Positions 1-9,411 of a DNA stretch of 64,000 nucleotides are shown here, piece after piece (position 1 is the stretch's first letter; each line of letters opens with the position of its first letter). Below the pieces are notes generated by a model that was not told where the DNA came from, ran no database searches, and worked only from the letters and a program-made list of their open reading frames with translations. The position numbers were made by a program, and so were the translations under genes. This DNA comes from Shewanella sp. MTB7 (GTDB taxonomy: Bacteria; Pseudomonadota; Gammaproteobacteria; Enterobacterales; Shewanellaceae). Where the stretch lies: assembly GCF_027571385.1 (NCBI RefSeq), contig NZ_CP085636.1, forward strand, positions 6,117,001 to 6,181,000, in the 5' to 3' direction.

Positions 1-1
1 T

Positions 2-166
2 GCCTCTGCGATACGCACAGTACCTCGAGAAGAGATCGAATCTATCCTAGCTGAAATGGGTAAAATTGATATGGATTGTGAATACTGCAACACCAACTAC
101 AGCTTTGACTCAATTGATGTAGCAGCGATTTTCAACAACACACAAACACCTAAGACGAAACATTAA
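2..166 (+). CDS. hslO: Hsp33 redox chaperone, C-terminal end (partial)
   Basis: The last 54 codons of a gene that begins before the window. The reading frame starts at base 2 and ends at TAA. The encoded tail contains the CEYC motif, the second CxxC pair of the C-terminal zinc-binding redox switch of Hsp33, preceded by the segment [20 protein letters not shown] that is typical of the family. Hsp33 is a cytoplasmic holdase activated by oxidation of its zinc-bound cysteines. pckA follows 4 kb downstream on the same strand. From memory, hslO and pckA lie together in Shewanella, so the intervening gad/antiporter pair looks like an insertion between them. Confidence 0.9.
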   Translation, partial: ASAIRTVPREEIESILAEMGKIDMDCEYCNTNYSFDSIDVAAIFNNTQTPKTKH

Positions 167-258
167 TCTCAACATAAAATATTGATAACACAAAAAATTT
201 ATCACCTTGACCTACATGGACCTAGGAAATGCTAAATGATGAATGGAACATCATAGGC

Positions 259-386
259 CCATGGTAAATCTTCATAAGTGTTCCAGACACAACGAAGATT
301 TATGACCGTCCATGGTAAATCTTCATAAGTGTTCCAGACACAACGAAGATTTATGACCGTCCATGGTAAATCTTCATAAGTGTTCC
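259..386. repeat. 51-bp tandem repeat, two full copies and a half copy
   Basis: Units begin at 259, 310 and 361, exactly 51 bp apart. The first two are identical by eye and the third stops after about 26 bases. Each full unit can fold: a 9-base arm TAAATCTTC pairs with GAAGATTTA, and inside it GTGT pairs with ACAC. A second pairing joins the end of one unit to the start of the next. The array lies just before the hslO terminator and holds no gene. Confidence 0.9.
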
Positions 387-392
387 TAACAC

Positions 393-421
393 AAAAAAGC
401 AGCTCAATGAGCTGCTTTTTT
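393..421. terminator. Bidirectional terminator between hslO and the antiporter gene
   Basis: GCAGCT-CAATG-AGCTGC hairpin flanked by A-runs on the left and T-runs on the right, so it can stop transcription from both sides. It separates hslO (plus) from the antiporter gene (minus). Confidence 0.85.
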
Positions 422-438
422 GTCCGTTATTTCTATAT

Positions 439-2316
439 TCAATAGAGCACCATCGTCAAATAACCTAGAACCAGTACTATCATGGAAGTTAACGCATAGG
501 GCACCGGATAGCCTATAGCTGGCATATCCGTTTGACACACATCCTGAGCCCCTTTTAATGCCGGCGTACTATTACGACCACCGGCACACGCCCCCGCCAA
601 AATAGCAGGGTTCATCTTGCGGAAATACAGACCATAAAGCCAACCAAGTAATGGAGGCACTAAGGCTGCTGTCAGCCCTAGAGCTGCAATTTTGATAACC
701 ACAATACCTTGGAATGAAGCTAAAATTTTAGGACCCACCGTTGCCGCTAATACCGCCACAAACAGACTCAAGCCTATATCTTGCAAGAAGCTACGAGCAC
801 CTTCACTCATGGGGCCACCAAAAGCCGGATTACGAGTTCGCAAAAATGAGAAAATGATCCCGGTTAACATACACCCCGCAGACGTCCCTAGTGCAAATGG
901 AATGCCGCCTAAAGTGACACTTAAATGACCACAGATATAACCAATCAGTAGTGACAGTGCCAGATAGAAAGTCTCTGTCAACGTGCTCTCTACAATCGGG
1001 TTACTGTTGAGTTTCATCGCTGTCTGATTAACGCACCAATCTGAGCCAGCCACACGGAGTACATCCCCTACCTCAATCACAGTCAGAGGCAAAATGGGTA
1101 ACTGATGACCTTGTCTAAACATTGCTTTAAGGTAGATACCAAAACCAATTTTTTTACTCATCTCTTCGATAGTTTGACCAATATATACCGACTTACCTAG
1201 ATGAATATCCGCCACCTCAATATCTACATTACGAGCTCTAGGTTCATCAACCTCAACACCAACGATAGATTCACCACCTTGGATCAATACATGATAATCA
1301 CCACGCACACCGATAATATCACCTAGTTCTAACTGTGGATGATCAGCAGCATCAAACACCTTATCCCCGCGAACCACCTTAAGGATTGCGGCATGGGGAT
1401 AACGATGAAATAGCGCTTCGACACTCTGACCGACCAACTCTTGATGGTCGACCCTATAGGCTCGAATATCTAAGGGCAACACACCTAAATTAGAGAAACC
1501 ACTGGTACTGGGTAGCGCCTCTGTATCACCACCACTACCAAATTCAGCCTCAGCATCTTTACCCGCCTTAACCGGATCGATGCCGAACATGGCAGGAAGA
1601 TACTTGATAAATAAGATGATAAATACGCTCGAGAGAACATAACTAATGGCATAACCCGCAGCGATATTGGCACTAACCTGATCCAGTGTCATCCCCGCTG
1701 GCGCTTTAAATGCACCAGAATTAATAGCGGACTGAGCGACCCCCATCACAGCGGTGACCGTATAACTGCCAGAGATGATCCCTGCCGCATAACCAGGTGC
1801 TAAACCCAATAACTTTGAACCAAAGAAAACGATAAGAAAATTACTGAACACAACGATGATGCCGATCACAACAAAATCCAATCCACCTCTCGCTAAACCT
1901 GAGAAAAACTGCGGTCCCACTTTCATTCCAATAGCATACATAAACATCATCAGAAAAATATCAGAGACCAATCCAGGCGCATCAATTCTTAAGCCGTAAA
2001 CAGAGAATGCTGTTAACGCGATCGAGACCCCAACTACAAGTGTTCCAGCGGTAGAGCCGAGGTTGATCCCTTTAATGGTGATTTTTCCCAAGGGATAACC
2101 AATTGCGATACTCAAGAAAAGAAACACGAAGGGATTGTCAGCAATATAACTAAACAAAAAACTAAATAATCCTGCGGTTTCAGCTATTGCTATCGTTTCA
2201 ACTGTTTCAGCAGCCAAAAGATGAGGAGAGAATAGAGAGATTAATAATGTGAGTAATAACCTCCATTGTTGGGCCTTGACCCAGAAGGAGATTTTACTCA
2301 ATTGATAGGTATTCAT
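439..2316 (-). CDS. AspT-type aspartate/alanine-like antiporter
   Basis: Inner-membrane secondary carrier of the aspartate:alanine exchanger family. Hydrophobic bundles lie at both ends, separated by a soluble middle region (about residues 270-440) that resembles paired RCK_C/TrkA_C domains. Near the C-terminus is the family motif GGRNSTPAL. The protein is about 625 residues, longer than typical AspT (about 540-560), because of an N-terminal hydrophobic extension ending near LLAAE that could be a signal segment. The third codon (2316) is preferred over the ATG at 2322 because AGGG lies seven bases before it. It sits just downstream of gadB on the same strand, so exchange of glutamate for GABA or another decarboxylation product is a reasonable inference, but the substrate is not shown by the sequence. 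Confidence 0.8.
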   Translation of the reverse strand: MNTYQLSKISFWVKAQQWRLLLTLLISLFSPHLLAAETVETIAIAETAGLFSFLFSYIADNPFVFLFLSIAIGYPLGKITIKGINLGSTAGTLVVGVSIALTAFSVYGLRIDAPGLVSDIFLMMFMYAIGMKVGPQFFSGLARGGLDFVVIGIIVVFSNFLIVFFGSKLLGLAPGYAAGIISGSYTVTAVMGVAQSAINSGAFKAPAGMTLDQVSANIAAGYAISYVLSSVFIILFIKYLPAMFGIDPVKAGKDAEAEFGSGGDTEALPSTSGFSNLGVLPLDIRAYRVDHQELVGQSVEALFHRYPHAAILKVVRGDKVFDAADHPQLELGDIIGVRGDYHVLIQGGESIVGVEVDEPRARNVDIEVADIHLGKSVYIGQTIEEMSKKIGFGIYLKAMFRQGHQLPILPLTVIEVGDVLRVAGSDWCVNQTAMKLNSNPIVESTLTETFYLALSLLIGYICGHLSVTLGGIPFALGTSAGCMLTGIIFSFLRTRNPAFGGPMSEGARSFLQDIGLSLFVAVLAATVGPKILASFQGIVVIKIAALGLTAALVPPLLGWLYGLYFRKMNPAILAGACAGGRNSTPALKGAQDVCQTDMPAIGYPVPYALTSMIVLVLGYLTMVLY

Positions 2317-2411
2317 AATCATTCCCTATGTTGAAAAAGATGACGAAACATCTAACTCCATGACTTAACATGTCGCAAAATCGTTCAAATACTTTCAGCT
2401 TTATGGAAGAT

Positions 2412-2457
2412 CATTTTGTAAAAGGGACAGAAAATAATGGATCCATTTTACAAAATG
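2412..2457. repeat. 12-bp perfect inverted repeat upstream of the antiporter
   Basis: CATTTTGTAAAA at 2412-2423 is repeated as its exact reverse complement at 2446-2457, 22 bp apart, about 100 bp upstream of the antiporter start. It could be a regulator operator or an RNA stem in the gadB-antiporter intergenic mRNA. Nothing in the sequence decides between these. Confidence 0.6.
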
Positions 2458-2460
2458 CAA

Positions 2461-2486
2461 TAGCGCCACTCGGTTAAGTGGCGCTA
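2461..2486 (-). terminator. Strong hairpin after gadB (attenuator or terminator)
   Basis: TAGCGCCACT and AGTGGCGCTA form a perfect 10-bp stem with a 6-base loop, 33 bp after the gadB stop codon. No long T-run follows directly on the minus strand, so it may only partly terminate and reduce expression of the antiporter relative to gadB. Confidence 0.6.
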
Positions 2487-2518
2487 AATCATTGAAACAG
2501 ACAGGGTCTCACGGGGTA

Positions 2519-3913
2519 TCAACCGTGGTTAAAACCTGAAGATTCCTCTTTATCACTATTGTGTGAAATAGGATGTTTCGCAAAAAACTCCACACAATGC
2601 TTCAGATCGCCAACCAATAGATCCGCTTGATCACGGCTAAAACCATGACGTACCAGAATACGCATAATCACTAGATCTTCTCTCTTAGGTGGCATGGCAT
2701 AAGCTGCGATTTGCCACCCACGAGAGCGAATTCGATCGGAGAGATCATACAAATTGAACCCCGGATCAACGCCCTCTTTCAAAGACCAACTCATTGCAGG
2801 AATACCACCACGTCCATCATAGATAATTTCGAACATACCCATTTTTTCTATCTCAGAAGATAGATATACCGCGGTGTCATAACATGCTTGATGGATCTTG
2901 CGATACCCCTCTTTGCCTAAGCGCAGGAAGTTGTAATACTGTGCCACGATCTGTCCGCCAGGACGGGAAAAGTTCAATGCGAAAGTCGGCATATTACCGC
3001 CCAAATAATTCACATTGAAAATAAGATTTTCATCGAGTGCCGAAGCATCACGCCACACAACCCAACCAACGCCTAATGGACTTAGGCCAAACTTATGCCC
3101 GGAAGCATTGATTGATTTAACCCGTGGTAAGCGAAAATCCCATATTAGGTCAGGCTCACAAAATGGCGCTAAGAAACCACCGCTGGCAGCATCAACATGC
3201 ATAGGAATATCTAATCCAGTATCCTTCTGCAATTGATCCAATGCATCATGCACGGCTTGAACAGGTTCATATTGACAGGTAAACGTGACGCCCAGTGTAG
3301 GAACAACACCAATGGTATTCTCATCACAACGCTTAATCACCTCTTCGGCGTTCATGATAAAGCGATCACCTTCCAATGGGATCTCACGTAGCTCGATATC
3401 CCAATAGCGAGCAAATTTATGCCAGCACACTTGCACGGGACCACAGATCATATTGGGTTTATCAGTGGGCTTGCCTAATGCCTTCATCTTCTTGCGCCAG
3501 GCCCATTTAAGTGCCATACCACCTAACATAGCGGCTTCACTCGAACCCGTTGTAGAACAACCTAAGGTATTCTCAGCATCAGGTGAATTCCACAAATCAG
3601 CCAGCATATGTACACAGCGAGCCTCTATCTCCGCCGTCTGAGGATATTCATCCTTATCGATCATGTTCTTATCAATACACTCATCCATCAATTGGTGTAC
3701 TTCATCTTCTACCCAGGTCTGACAAAATGTAGCCAGATTCTGTCGTGAATTGCCGTCCATCATGAGTTCGTCATGGACAACCTGATAAGCATGGCGTGGA
3801 GCATGTTCTTGCTCAGGCATTTTGTACTTTGGCATAGATAGGGCCAGATCAGCTGACGAGTAGATGTCATCGAGAAGGTCGTCTCTAACCGAATCCTTTG
3901 AATGAAGAGGCAT
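2519..3913 (-). CDS. gadB: Glutamate decarboxylase
   Basis: PLP-dependent enzyme converting glutamate plus a proton to GABA and CO2, the proton-consuming step of glutamate-dependent acid resistance. Length (464 residues) matches E. coli GadA/GadB. Clear motifs are [14 protein letters not shown] (119-132), HVDAASGGF (239-247) and [10 protein letters not shown] (267-276), with the PLP-binding lysine at 274. The tail ends in HG, near where the E. coli enzyme carries the C-terminal histidine that closes the active site at neutral pH. GGAG lies eight bases before the ATG. The AspT-type antiporter follows 200 bp downstream on the same strand, giving a two-gene module like gadBC but with a different transporter family. 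Confidence 0.95.
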   Translation of the reverse strand: MPLHSKDSVRDDLLDDIYSSADLALSMPKYKMPEQEHAPRHAYQVVHDELMMDGNSRQNLATFCQTWVEDEVHQLMDECIDKNMIDKDEYPQTAEIEARCVHMLADLWNSPDAENTLGCSTTGSSEAAMLGGMALKWAWRKKMKALGKPTDKPNMICGPVQVCWHKFARYWDIELREIPLEGDRFIMNAEEVIKRCDENTIGVVPTLGVTFTCQYEPVQAVHDALDQLQKDTGLDIPMHVDAASGGFLAPFCEPDLIWDFRLPRVKSINASGHKFGLSPLGVGWVVWRDASALDENLIFNVNYLGGNMPTFALNFSRPGGQIVAQYYNFLRLGKEGYRKIHQACYDTAVYLSSEIEKMGMFEIIYDGRGGIPAMSWSLKEGVDPGFNLYDLSDRIRSRGWQIAAYAMPPKREDLVIMRILVRHGFSRDQADLLVGDLKHCVEFFAKHPISHNSDKEESSGFNHG

Positions 3914-4351
3914 AAGGTTAACTCCGTTTAAATAACAAAAATATTAGTTTTGAACTAACGTTGAAGATGTCACAAAGGCAGTGCAAAAAACTACCTTACG
4001 TGCTAAAGCGATAGTATGCCTGCTAGTTAGTTGCGTCAACACAGTGAATTGTAAAGTTAGATTAATTATAAATAACCAGCTTAAACAAGTGTCTATAACT
4101 ATTTCAGGCATGTTATATGCAGTGACTACCACTAAAAAACACAAGATTTCATCCTTTAGACTTATGTCATCACATTGGTTAACTGTAACCGCTAATCTTT
4201 TTTACCTATTTCACAAACTTCCTCACACATTCATTTGCGCTTACGTTACAATCAGCCCATAGCGCGAAAAGACGCACATTGATTAAAATTAATATAACAA
4301 GCTGGCAAAGACTGGCGCCCAATTCCGACCTCAATAATGGAGACCTTACCA
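3914..4351. other. Divergent gadB/pckA promoter region
   Basis: About 440 bp between two divergent genes. It must hold both promoters and is AT-rich. I could not identify a convincing -35/-10 pair or a known operator. Short reading frames in it lack ribosome-binding sites and are not called. Confidence 0.5.
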
Positions 4352-5893
4352 ATGGCGGATGGAACACCTCGTACTCACCACAACTCCTCGGCAGCACAGC
4401 TCATCGAACTCGCACTATTACGCGGAGAAGGTGAATTAACAGCAAATGGCGCACTTGTCGCTAAAACTGGTGAACGCACCGGTCGCTCACCTAACGATCG
4501 ATTTATCGTTAAAGAACCTAGCTCTGAAGCTGATATAGAATGGGGGGCTGTCAACAAACCTTTCGACCAAGAAGCTTTTACCGCCCTATGGAACCGAGTA
4601 GAAGCTTATTTAGGTGACAAAGAGTTGTTTGTTTCTGAACTTGAAGTTGGCGCTGATAAAGACCATTACCAACCCATTCAAGTCACAACAGAAACAGCAT
4701 GGCATCAACTGTTTGCTCGTAACTTGTTTATCGTTCCTGAAGAGTTTAACGCAGCCAACAAGCCTGTTTGGCAGATCATCAACGCACCGGGATTTGAATG
4801 TGTTCCCGAGCGCGATGGCACCCATTCCGATGCCGCTGTGATCCTTAATTTTGCCGAACGAAAAGTACTGCTTGCCGGTCTGAAATATGCTGGTGAAATG
4901 AAAAAGTCCATGTTTTCAGTGCAAAACTTCCTACTCCCAGCCAAAGGCGTGCTACCAATGCATTGCTCGGCAAACGTAGGAAAAGATGGTGACACAACAT
5001 TATTTTTCGGTCTATCTGGTACAGGTAAAACCACCCTTTCAGCCGATCCTAAGCGTTTCTTAATCGGTGACGATGAACACGGTTGGGCGCCAGGCGGTGT
5101 CTTCAATATCGAAGGTGGCTGCTACGCTAAATGTATCAACCTTAGCCAAAAAAATGAGCCAGTGATCTGGAACGCAATCCGTTTCGGTACTGTACTTGAA
5201 AACGTGGTAATGGATGAAAATCGCATCCCTGATTACACCAACTCCACATTGACCGAAAACAGCCGAGCTGCGTATCCACTTGAACATATCGAGTTACGTA
5301 TCGAGGAAAACCGTGGCGCTGAGCCGCATGCGGTTGTCTTCTTAACCTGTGATGTTTCTGGTGTATTACCACCAGTCTCTATCCTGACTAAAGAGCAAGC
5401 TGCATACCACTTCCTCTCAGGTTACACGGCAAAAGTCGGTTCAACTGAAATGGGATCTAGCTCTGCGATTCAGTCAACGTTCTCAACCTGTTTCGGCGCA
5501 CCTTTCTTCCCTCGCCCAGCTGGTGTTTATGCCGAGCTACTGATGAAGCGTATCGAATCATTCGACAGCCAAGTTTACCTCGTTAACACAGGTTGGACTG
5601 GCGGTCCACACGGTGTCGGTAAGCGTTTCGATATCCCGACGACTCGCGCTATCGTCGATGCCATCGTCAGCGGTGAACTCAAAGGGGTTGAAACTCAGCA
5701 CCTTGATAAGCTTAATCTGCATATTCCTGTTGCAGTGCCAGGCGTCGACACTCAGCTGCTTAACCCTGTGAACACTTGGGCAGACAAGGCGCAGTATGCC
5801 GAATATGCACAGCAGTTAGCAGAGAGCTTTACGGCTAACTTCGACAAATACCAAGTACCAGATTCGATCAAGCATGCCGGACCTAATGCTTAA
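4352..5893 (+). CDS. pckA: Phosphoenolpyruvate carboxykinase (ATP)
   Basis: Gluconeogenic enzyme converting oxaloacetate plus ATP to phosphoenolpyruvate, CO2 and ADP in the cytoplasm. The kinase-1a P-loop is seen as [13 protein letters not shown], the metal-binding loop as IGDDEHGW, and the N-terminal substrate region as [13 protein letters not shown]. The product is 513 residues. The ATG at 4352 is chosen because GGAG lies about nine bases before it and the family commonly begins MADG. The ATG at 4337 has no ribosome-binding site. It appears to be a single-gene unit with its own terminator. Confidence 0.96.
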   Translation: MADGTPRTHHNSSAAQLIELALLRGEGELTANGALVAKTGERTGRSPNDRFIVKEPSSEADIEWGAVNKPFDQEAFTALWNRVEAYLGDKELFVSELEVGADKDHYQPIQVTTETAWHQLFARNLFIVPEEFNAANKPVWQIINAPGFECVPERDGTHSDAAVILNFAERKVLLAGLKYAGEMKKSMFSVQNFLLPAKGVLPMHCSANVGKDGDTTLFFGLSGTGKTTLSADPKRFLIGDDEHGWAPGGVFNIEGGCYAKCINLSQKNEPVIWNAIRFGTVLENVVMDENRIPDYTNSTLTENSRAAYPLEHIELRIEENRGAEPHAVVFLTCDVSGVLPPVSILTKEQAAYHFLSGYTAKVGSTEMGSSSAIQSTFSTCFGAPFFPRPAGVYAELLMKRIESFDSQVYLVNTGWTGGPHGVGKRFDIPTTRAIVDAIVSGELKGVETQHLDKLNLHIPVAVPGVDTQLLNPVNTWADKAQYAEYAQQLAESFTANFDKYQVPDSIKHAGPNA

Positions 5894-5938
5894 TAAGGTC
5901 TTTTTATTGGCTTAGTTTTAGGCTGATAGCTTTTTATT

Positions 5939-5975
5939 AATCCCAGTTTAACTTAGGTTGTGCTGGGATTTTTTA
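5939..5975 (+). terminator. pckA terminator
   Basis: AATCCCAG and CTGGGATT form a stem followed directly by a T-run, about 45 bp after the pckA stop. Confidence 0.85.
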
Positions 5976-6076
5976 TGTCTGTTGTTTGACTTTATTCATA
6001 TGCAATATTGAGAATTAATGGTACTTGGTTAAGGTTTTGTAACTCGTCACTTCATGTTATTTATCGCTTCCCAGCG

Positions 6077-6173
6077 GGGTATGTGCAGGTACCTCTAAGG
6101 GACGCTGTGAAGCCATCCTTGGCCGCTCGACGAAAACATCCTGTTTTCAACGCCCTTAACTGCACCTACACTG
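6077..6173. repeat. Palindromic intergenic repeat
   Basis: The ends are imperfect inverted repeats (GTGCAGG...TAAGGG against CCCTTAACTGCAC), and the centre holds GAAAACA-TCC-TGTTTTC. The style matches the short dispersed intergenic repeats of Shewanella and Vibrio genomes. No coding potential. No second copy was seen in the window. Confidence 0.5.
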
Positions 6174-6238
6174 GATTTTAAAAGCGGCATGCTTTCTTCG
6201 ATTGAACATGTATAAATTAGAAGATTAGAACTATTTAT

Positions 6239-6944
6239 CTATCTGACCATTACCTGCTCTAAAGGGGTTATTTGCCAGCTTGGTTCTATTTGGATCTTGT
6301 GGCCTGAGATGGCTTGTATGATATCGGTGGCGGCTTGTTGTTTTAGGGCTGGGAAGTATTGAGTGGTGTAGTTATACCAATCAGTATAAAGATTTGATCG
6401 CTCAGCGAGAGTTTAGCGGTCCTGAGGCAAGGCAACGAGTGAAGAGCATAGTGATTCTACGGTTAAGCTCGTTAACACAGTATCAGAACCGCTAAAACTC
6501 GCCTGTAAGGAGTGTTTTGGCTGCCTACTTCTGCGTTGAATGGACTCATAAGGGGTTAACCATTATGTCATCCATTCGCCTTGAATTAGTTTGCCAAAAA
6601 ACGCTCTGAGTAGATCAACTTCTTATACTGATTGGTATTATTATGATGTGACTCGCTTTGCCAATAACTGATGACCAGATAATGGTTTTCGTCATCGCTG
6701 AATTGGCACAATTCACCGCCTAACATGCCCTTGGCTTGTTGTATGCAGGGATTCCAGAGCGTTTTCTGCTCCTGAATAAATGCATCAGTTTTATCGGGGA
6801 CGACATCCCCTTAGAGAGTTCCCAGCCACCAAGTTGCGAGCGAAAGCCCTCGCTGTATGCCGTATCTTGCCAGAGACTCTGGCCTTTGGAAAAAGCAGCT
6901 TTGTTGACTATGGGTACTTCACAGCGGATATATTTAGTGATCAT
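6239..6944 (-). pseudogene. Broken DUF4937/YdbC-like gene, interrupted by a MITE
   Basis: Reading from ATG at 6944, the frame starts MITKYIRCEVPIVNKAAF and runs to GGWELSK. A frame change near 6810 then continues as GDVVPDKTDAFIQEQ, LWNPCIQQAKGMLGGELCQF and YLVISYWQSESHHN. The gene is cut there by a 265-bp inverted-repeat element and resumes beyond it as TTQYFPALKQQAATDII to a stop at 6239. The reassembled product (roughly 145 residues) resembles small DUF4937/YdbC dimeric ABM-like proteins of unknown function. The lesions are one frameshift and one insertion, so it is very probably non-functional. The family name is from memory and moderately sure. That one gene was split is clear from the continuity of sense on both sides. 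Confidence 0.75.
6374..6638. mobile_element. 265-bp MITE with 16-bp perfect terminal inverted repeats
   Basis: ATACCAATCAGTATAA at 6374-6389 is the exact reverse complement of 6623-6638. Internally, GCGAGAGTTTAGCGGT near the left and AACCGCTAAAACTCGCC near the middle form a second long inverted repeat. There is no transposase, so it must be mobilised in trans. It sits inside the DUF4937-like gene. Related sequence recurs at 13396-13460 and 55962-56253. A target duplication could not be fixed; one to a few bases of A/T are compatible. Confidence 0.85.
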
Positions 6945-6967
6945 TTATCTCTCTCGTAGAGTTAGCT

Positions 6968-7306
6968 TTAAAACAGATAATCGATTCTTCGGTGAACGGC
7001 CATCCCTGTAAATCCCTCGGTTTCAGCATCATAGCTCTGTCCAGCTTCAATTCTGTCATAGATGCTTTGAGTCGTGATAAAGCTCTCTGCATCCGTCGCA
7101 ATATAGTAAGTGGGACTACCAGAGCAACGCCCTTGAGAACACCCTCCACTCCATTCAACATGCTTATTCACTACGTTAATGTTAAGCATCTCATTGCTAA
7201 ACTCGAACCAAGCTAAAACACTTATTATGATCACAATAAACACAGGCACCAGAAACTTAGCGATACGTGTCAGCTTGTTAAAGTTCTCATCATGATTTTG
7301 CTGCAT
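6968..7306 (-). CDS. Small membrane-anchored protein of unknown function
   Basis: 112 residues from ATG at 7306, chosen because GGGGAG lies just before it; an upstream ATG at 7342 lacks such a site. A single hydrophobic segment (about residues 18-37, FLVPVFIVIIISVLAW) follows a short charged N-terminus. The rest is soluble and probably periplasmic, with two cysteines in GGCSQGRCSG. It ends 23 bp before the broken DUF4937-like gene and may have been co-transcribed with it. I do not recognise the family. Confidence 0.6.
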   Translation of the reverse strand: MQQNHDENFNKLTRIAKFLVPVFIVIIISVLAWFEFSNEMLNINVVNKHVEWSGGCSQGRCSGSPTYYIATDAESFITTQSIYDRIEAGQSYDAETEGFTGMAVHRRIDYLF

Positions 7307-7394
7307 GTTTCTCCCCCATGACTTAATCAAGCCAATATTCACCCTATGACTTATATCAGCTAAGACCCAGAAGTAACAGCGTAAACAGGAGTAA

Positions 7395-7531
7395 GTACTC
7401 CGCGCCGAGCGAGACTGGACACAAGTTTGCCGCTGGCCTTTAAGCTGACCAGAGTTTTTGATGCTTCGATCGAAGCTATTTTCGATGATGAGTTTGGTGT
7501 AGATTTAGAGTCATTAAGCTTAACTCCTTAA
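7395..7531 (+). pseudogene. Deleted XRE-family (YgzD-like) regulator remnant
   Basis: One frame reads VLRAERDWTQ, the usual first helix of short XRE regulators. After a change of frame the sequence reads SLPLAFKLTRVFDASIEAIF, then DDEF and on to TAA, the usual end of the same family (arrives as PSLxLAxKIARxF). The recognition-helix segment between them (about 25 residues in intact homologues) is missing and no start codon remains. This is a decayed gene with an internal deletion. Confidence 0.65.
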
Positions 7532-7780
7532 GCTTATGAGCGAGAAAGTGGGAGCCGAACAATCTGTTAAACGGGAACGTTTTAGTTAGAGGTTTGCAAA
7601 AGCTTTTAGTTGTTGCCTTTCTCCGTGGATCTCCGTGTCCTCCGTGGTCAAAAGCCTTTTAGGCAGCACCTAATCATTCTTGTCGGATAACAAATTCTAA
7701 GTATCTTTTTGATTGGGCTCATTGGGCTGAGTGGATGTTTGGTTAGTGTGTTGCAAGCCATAACTTAACTGTTATCTATA

Positions 7781-7894
7781 GCCTGCGGCTCGCTGAATGT
7801 GCAAACACTTCTGTAACACGCCGCAAGCACAATCCCTGTGGGCTCTACCGTGACATCCTTGTCACGGAAGGTCACAGCCGCGTTCACACCTGAG
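7781..7894. repeat. Intergenic palindrome-bearing repeat
   Basis: Non-coding stretch with a perfect stem CCGTGACA-TCCT-TGTCACGG at 7848-7867 and GC-rich flanks unlike the surrounding AT-rich DNA. It resembles dispersed intergenic repeats of Shewanella, though only one copy is in the window. A short run of CTCCGTGG-type words at about 7620-7650 belongs to the repeat described at 9276-9703. Confidence 0.45.
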
Positions 7895-8086
7895 TGTTTA
7901 ACTCTTCGATTTTAGCTAATTGACTACGACCCTTTGTTTAGTGTTTAGAGGCTGTAATGAGATCGAGATCAAGAGCAAAGAACAAAGTTTACACTGACCA
8001 CATGTTGATAGATAACCCCAACGACAGTATGTATATTTGCAAATATCGGCATGGTCGTTCTTAACGTGAAAAAAAGAGTATGAGTA

Positions 8087-8764
8087 ATGTTTAAATATAC
8101 AAAGAAAGGTTCAGAATACATCGTCAAAGCAGGTGAAATTCGTATTCATGAGTGCCATAGCCTATCTGAAGTTTCTAATATTATTAACCGCCTTAATGAA
8201 GGACAACTCCTTCGAGATATTCTTGCAACAAACATACAGAACCTATCTAAAACCCAAAGGGTTAAGGAAGGTGATAAATTACTTCAAACTGTCCAACAAA
8301 AATCAAAAACAGCGAAATTAGAGGTGAAAAGAGTAAATAAACTCAATAAAAATTTACTAAATAAAATAGCCAAGCTAAGCGAAAATGTTGAATCTGAAAT
8401 AACAAAAGAAGCTCACTACGATTTTAGAAAAGAAATAACTACAGAGTTATATAAAACAGTCGTAGGTAGTTATCAGGTTGGAGCAACTTTACACTTATGG
8501 GACTTAACCCCGAAAGAAATAGTGCAACTTACACGCTACATTGCAATTTTCAAACGTTGTAACTTTAAAGAGCACTGGCAAGTTAATGAGTTTATAAGTA
8601 ACAAAAATGCATGGGGAGAATTTGATGCTCTACGTAGTAATAATCTTCATGCTAATGACTTTACTGCTAAGGGAATTTATCCAAACTATTACCGAATTGT
8701 ATATGAAATACTTAACATTAGTGGTGATAGTGGAACACACTTAGTTAATGCTGATCGTTATTAA
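8087..8764 (+). CDS. Unknown protein with central coiled coil
   Basis: 225 residues, AT-rich compared with neighbours. Residues about 55-110 are charged and rich in K, L and N in heptad-like spacing, suggesting a coiled coil. The C-terminal half has aromatic motifs (YQVGATLHLWDL, GIYPNYYRIVYEIL). No signal peptide, membrane segment or catalytic motif is visible. The ribosome-binding site is weak (GAG some nine bases before the ATG). It sits alone among dispersed repeats and gene remnants, and its base composition is consistent with recent acquisition. I do not recognise the family. Confidence 0.6.
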   Translation: MFKYTKKGSEYIVKAGEIRIHECHSLSEVSNIINRLNEGQLLRDILATNIQNLSKTQRVKEGDKLLQTVQQKSKTAKLEVKRVNKLNKNLLNKIAKLSENVESEITKEAHYDFRKEITTELYKTVVGSYQVGATLHLWDLTPKEIVQLTRYIAIFKRCNFKEHWQVNEFISNKNAWGEFDALRSNNLHANDFTAKGIYPNYYRIVYEILNISGDSGTHLVNADRY

Positions 8765-9275
8765 ATTATTAGCTTAAAGCCTTAGCAATATAAATGAGCT
8801 CTAATTGTGGGTAACACCGAAGCATAACGTCTTAGTATTTATGCGTTGCGCTGCCCACAAGGCATAAATCGTTTGTGGAACTTAGCCGCTGCCATATCCA
8901 AGTTATTTACTTATTCTGCGCTGTTGGCACTCTTGATATGCTATAGGAGTTTGCTTTTCTATGGTAATCGTTTTTTTGAGCTTAAGTAAGATAATTACTT
9001 GATATCGTTTGATCTTTACCTCCTCAATATCATTGCTTTTGTCTTTAATTGAACAACCAAACAGAGGCTATTCACCACGGCGAAGCCATGTGCTAATAAG
9101 CGAGAGCTAGGGTGAGTATGCGACAGTCATATTTTACGAACGAGAGACATGGATTGTCGAACCGGCACTTGTATATGGACATATTTTCCGAACTGGCCGT
9201 TAAACAGAGACGTTGTTGGAACACAGAGTGCCACGGAGAAAACCAAAAGAACAAACTCCAGCTCTTCTCCGTGAT
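8765..9275. other. Non-coding repeat-rich spacer
   Basis: Holds an 8-bp inverted repeat ATTTATGC/GCATAAAT in a GC-richer patch (about 8838-8870) and the first of several CACGGAG/CTCCGTG words. Short open frames here have no ribosome-binding sites or recognisable products. Confidence 0.5.
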
Positions 9276-9411
9276 CTCCGTGAAGCGCAGCACTCCGTGG
9301 TGAGAATGCTCTTTGACTTTATTACTCGCAGCGAAGCGCCCTAGCAGTGAGCTTGCGAACGACCTCGTAGGCACGCAGTGCCGTCCTAGCAGGGCGAAGC
9401 CCGCCCTTCTT
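9276..9411. repeat. Dispersed repeat, copy 1
   Basis: Starts with CTCCGTGAAGCGCAGCACTC and contains an 87-bp GC-rich core at 9325-9411 that recurs at 9617-9703 with one visible mismatch (GACCTCG versus GATCTCG). Short direct repeats of CTCCGTG flank it. Non-coding. Confidence 0.85.

Noticed and set aside
259..386. Tandem 51-bp units as a CRISPR array
   Set aside because: Units are contiguous with no variable spacers and no cas genes are near; it is a simple tandem repeat.
4705..5106. Minus-strand frame within pckA
   Set aside because: Shadow of the well-supported pckA coding strand.
8765..8900. Possible integron attC site after the orphan gene
   Set aside because: The stem ATTTATGC/GCATAAAT is there, but the expected GTTRRRY and RYYYAAC core sites do not fit and no other cassette or integrase is seen.
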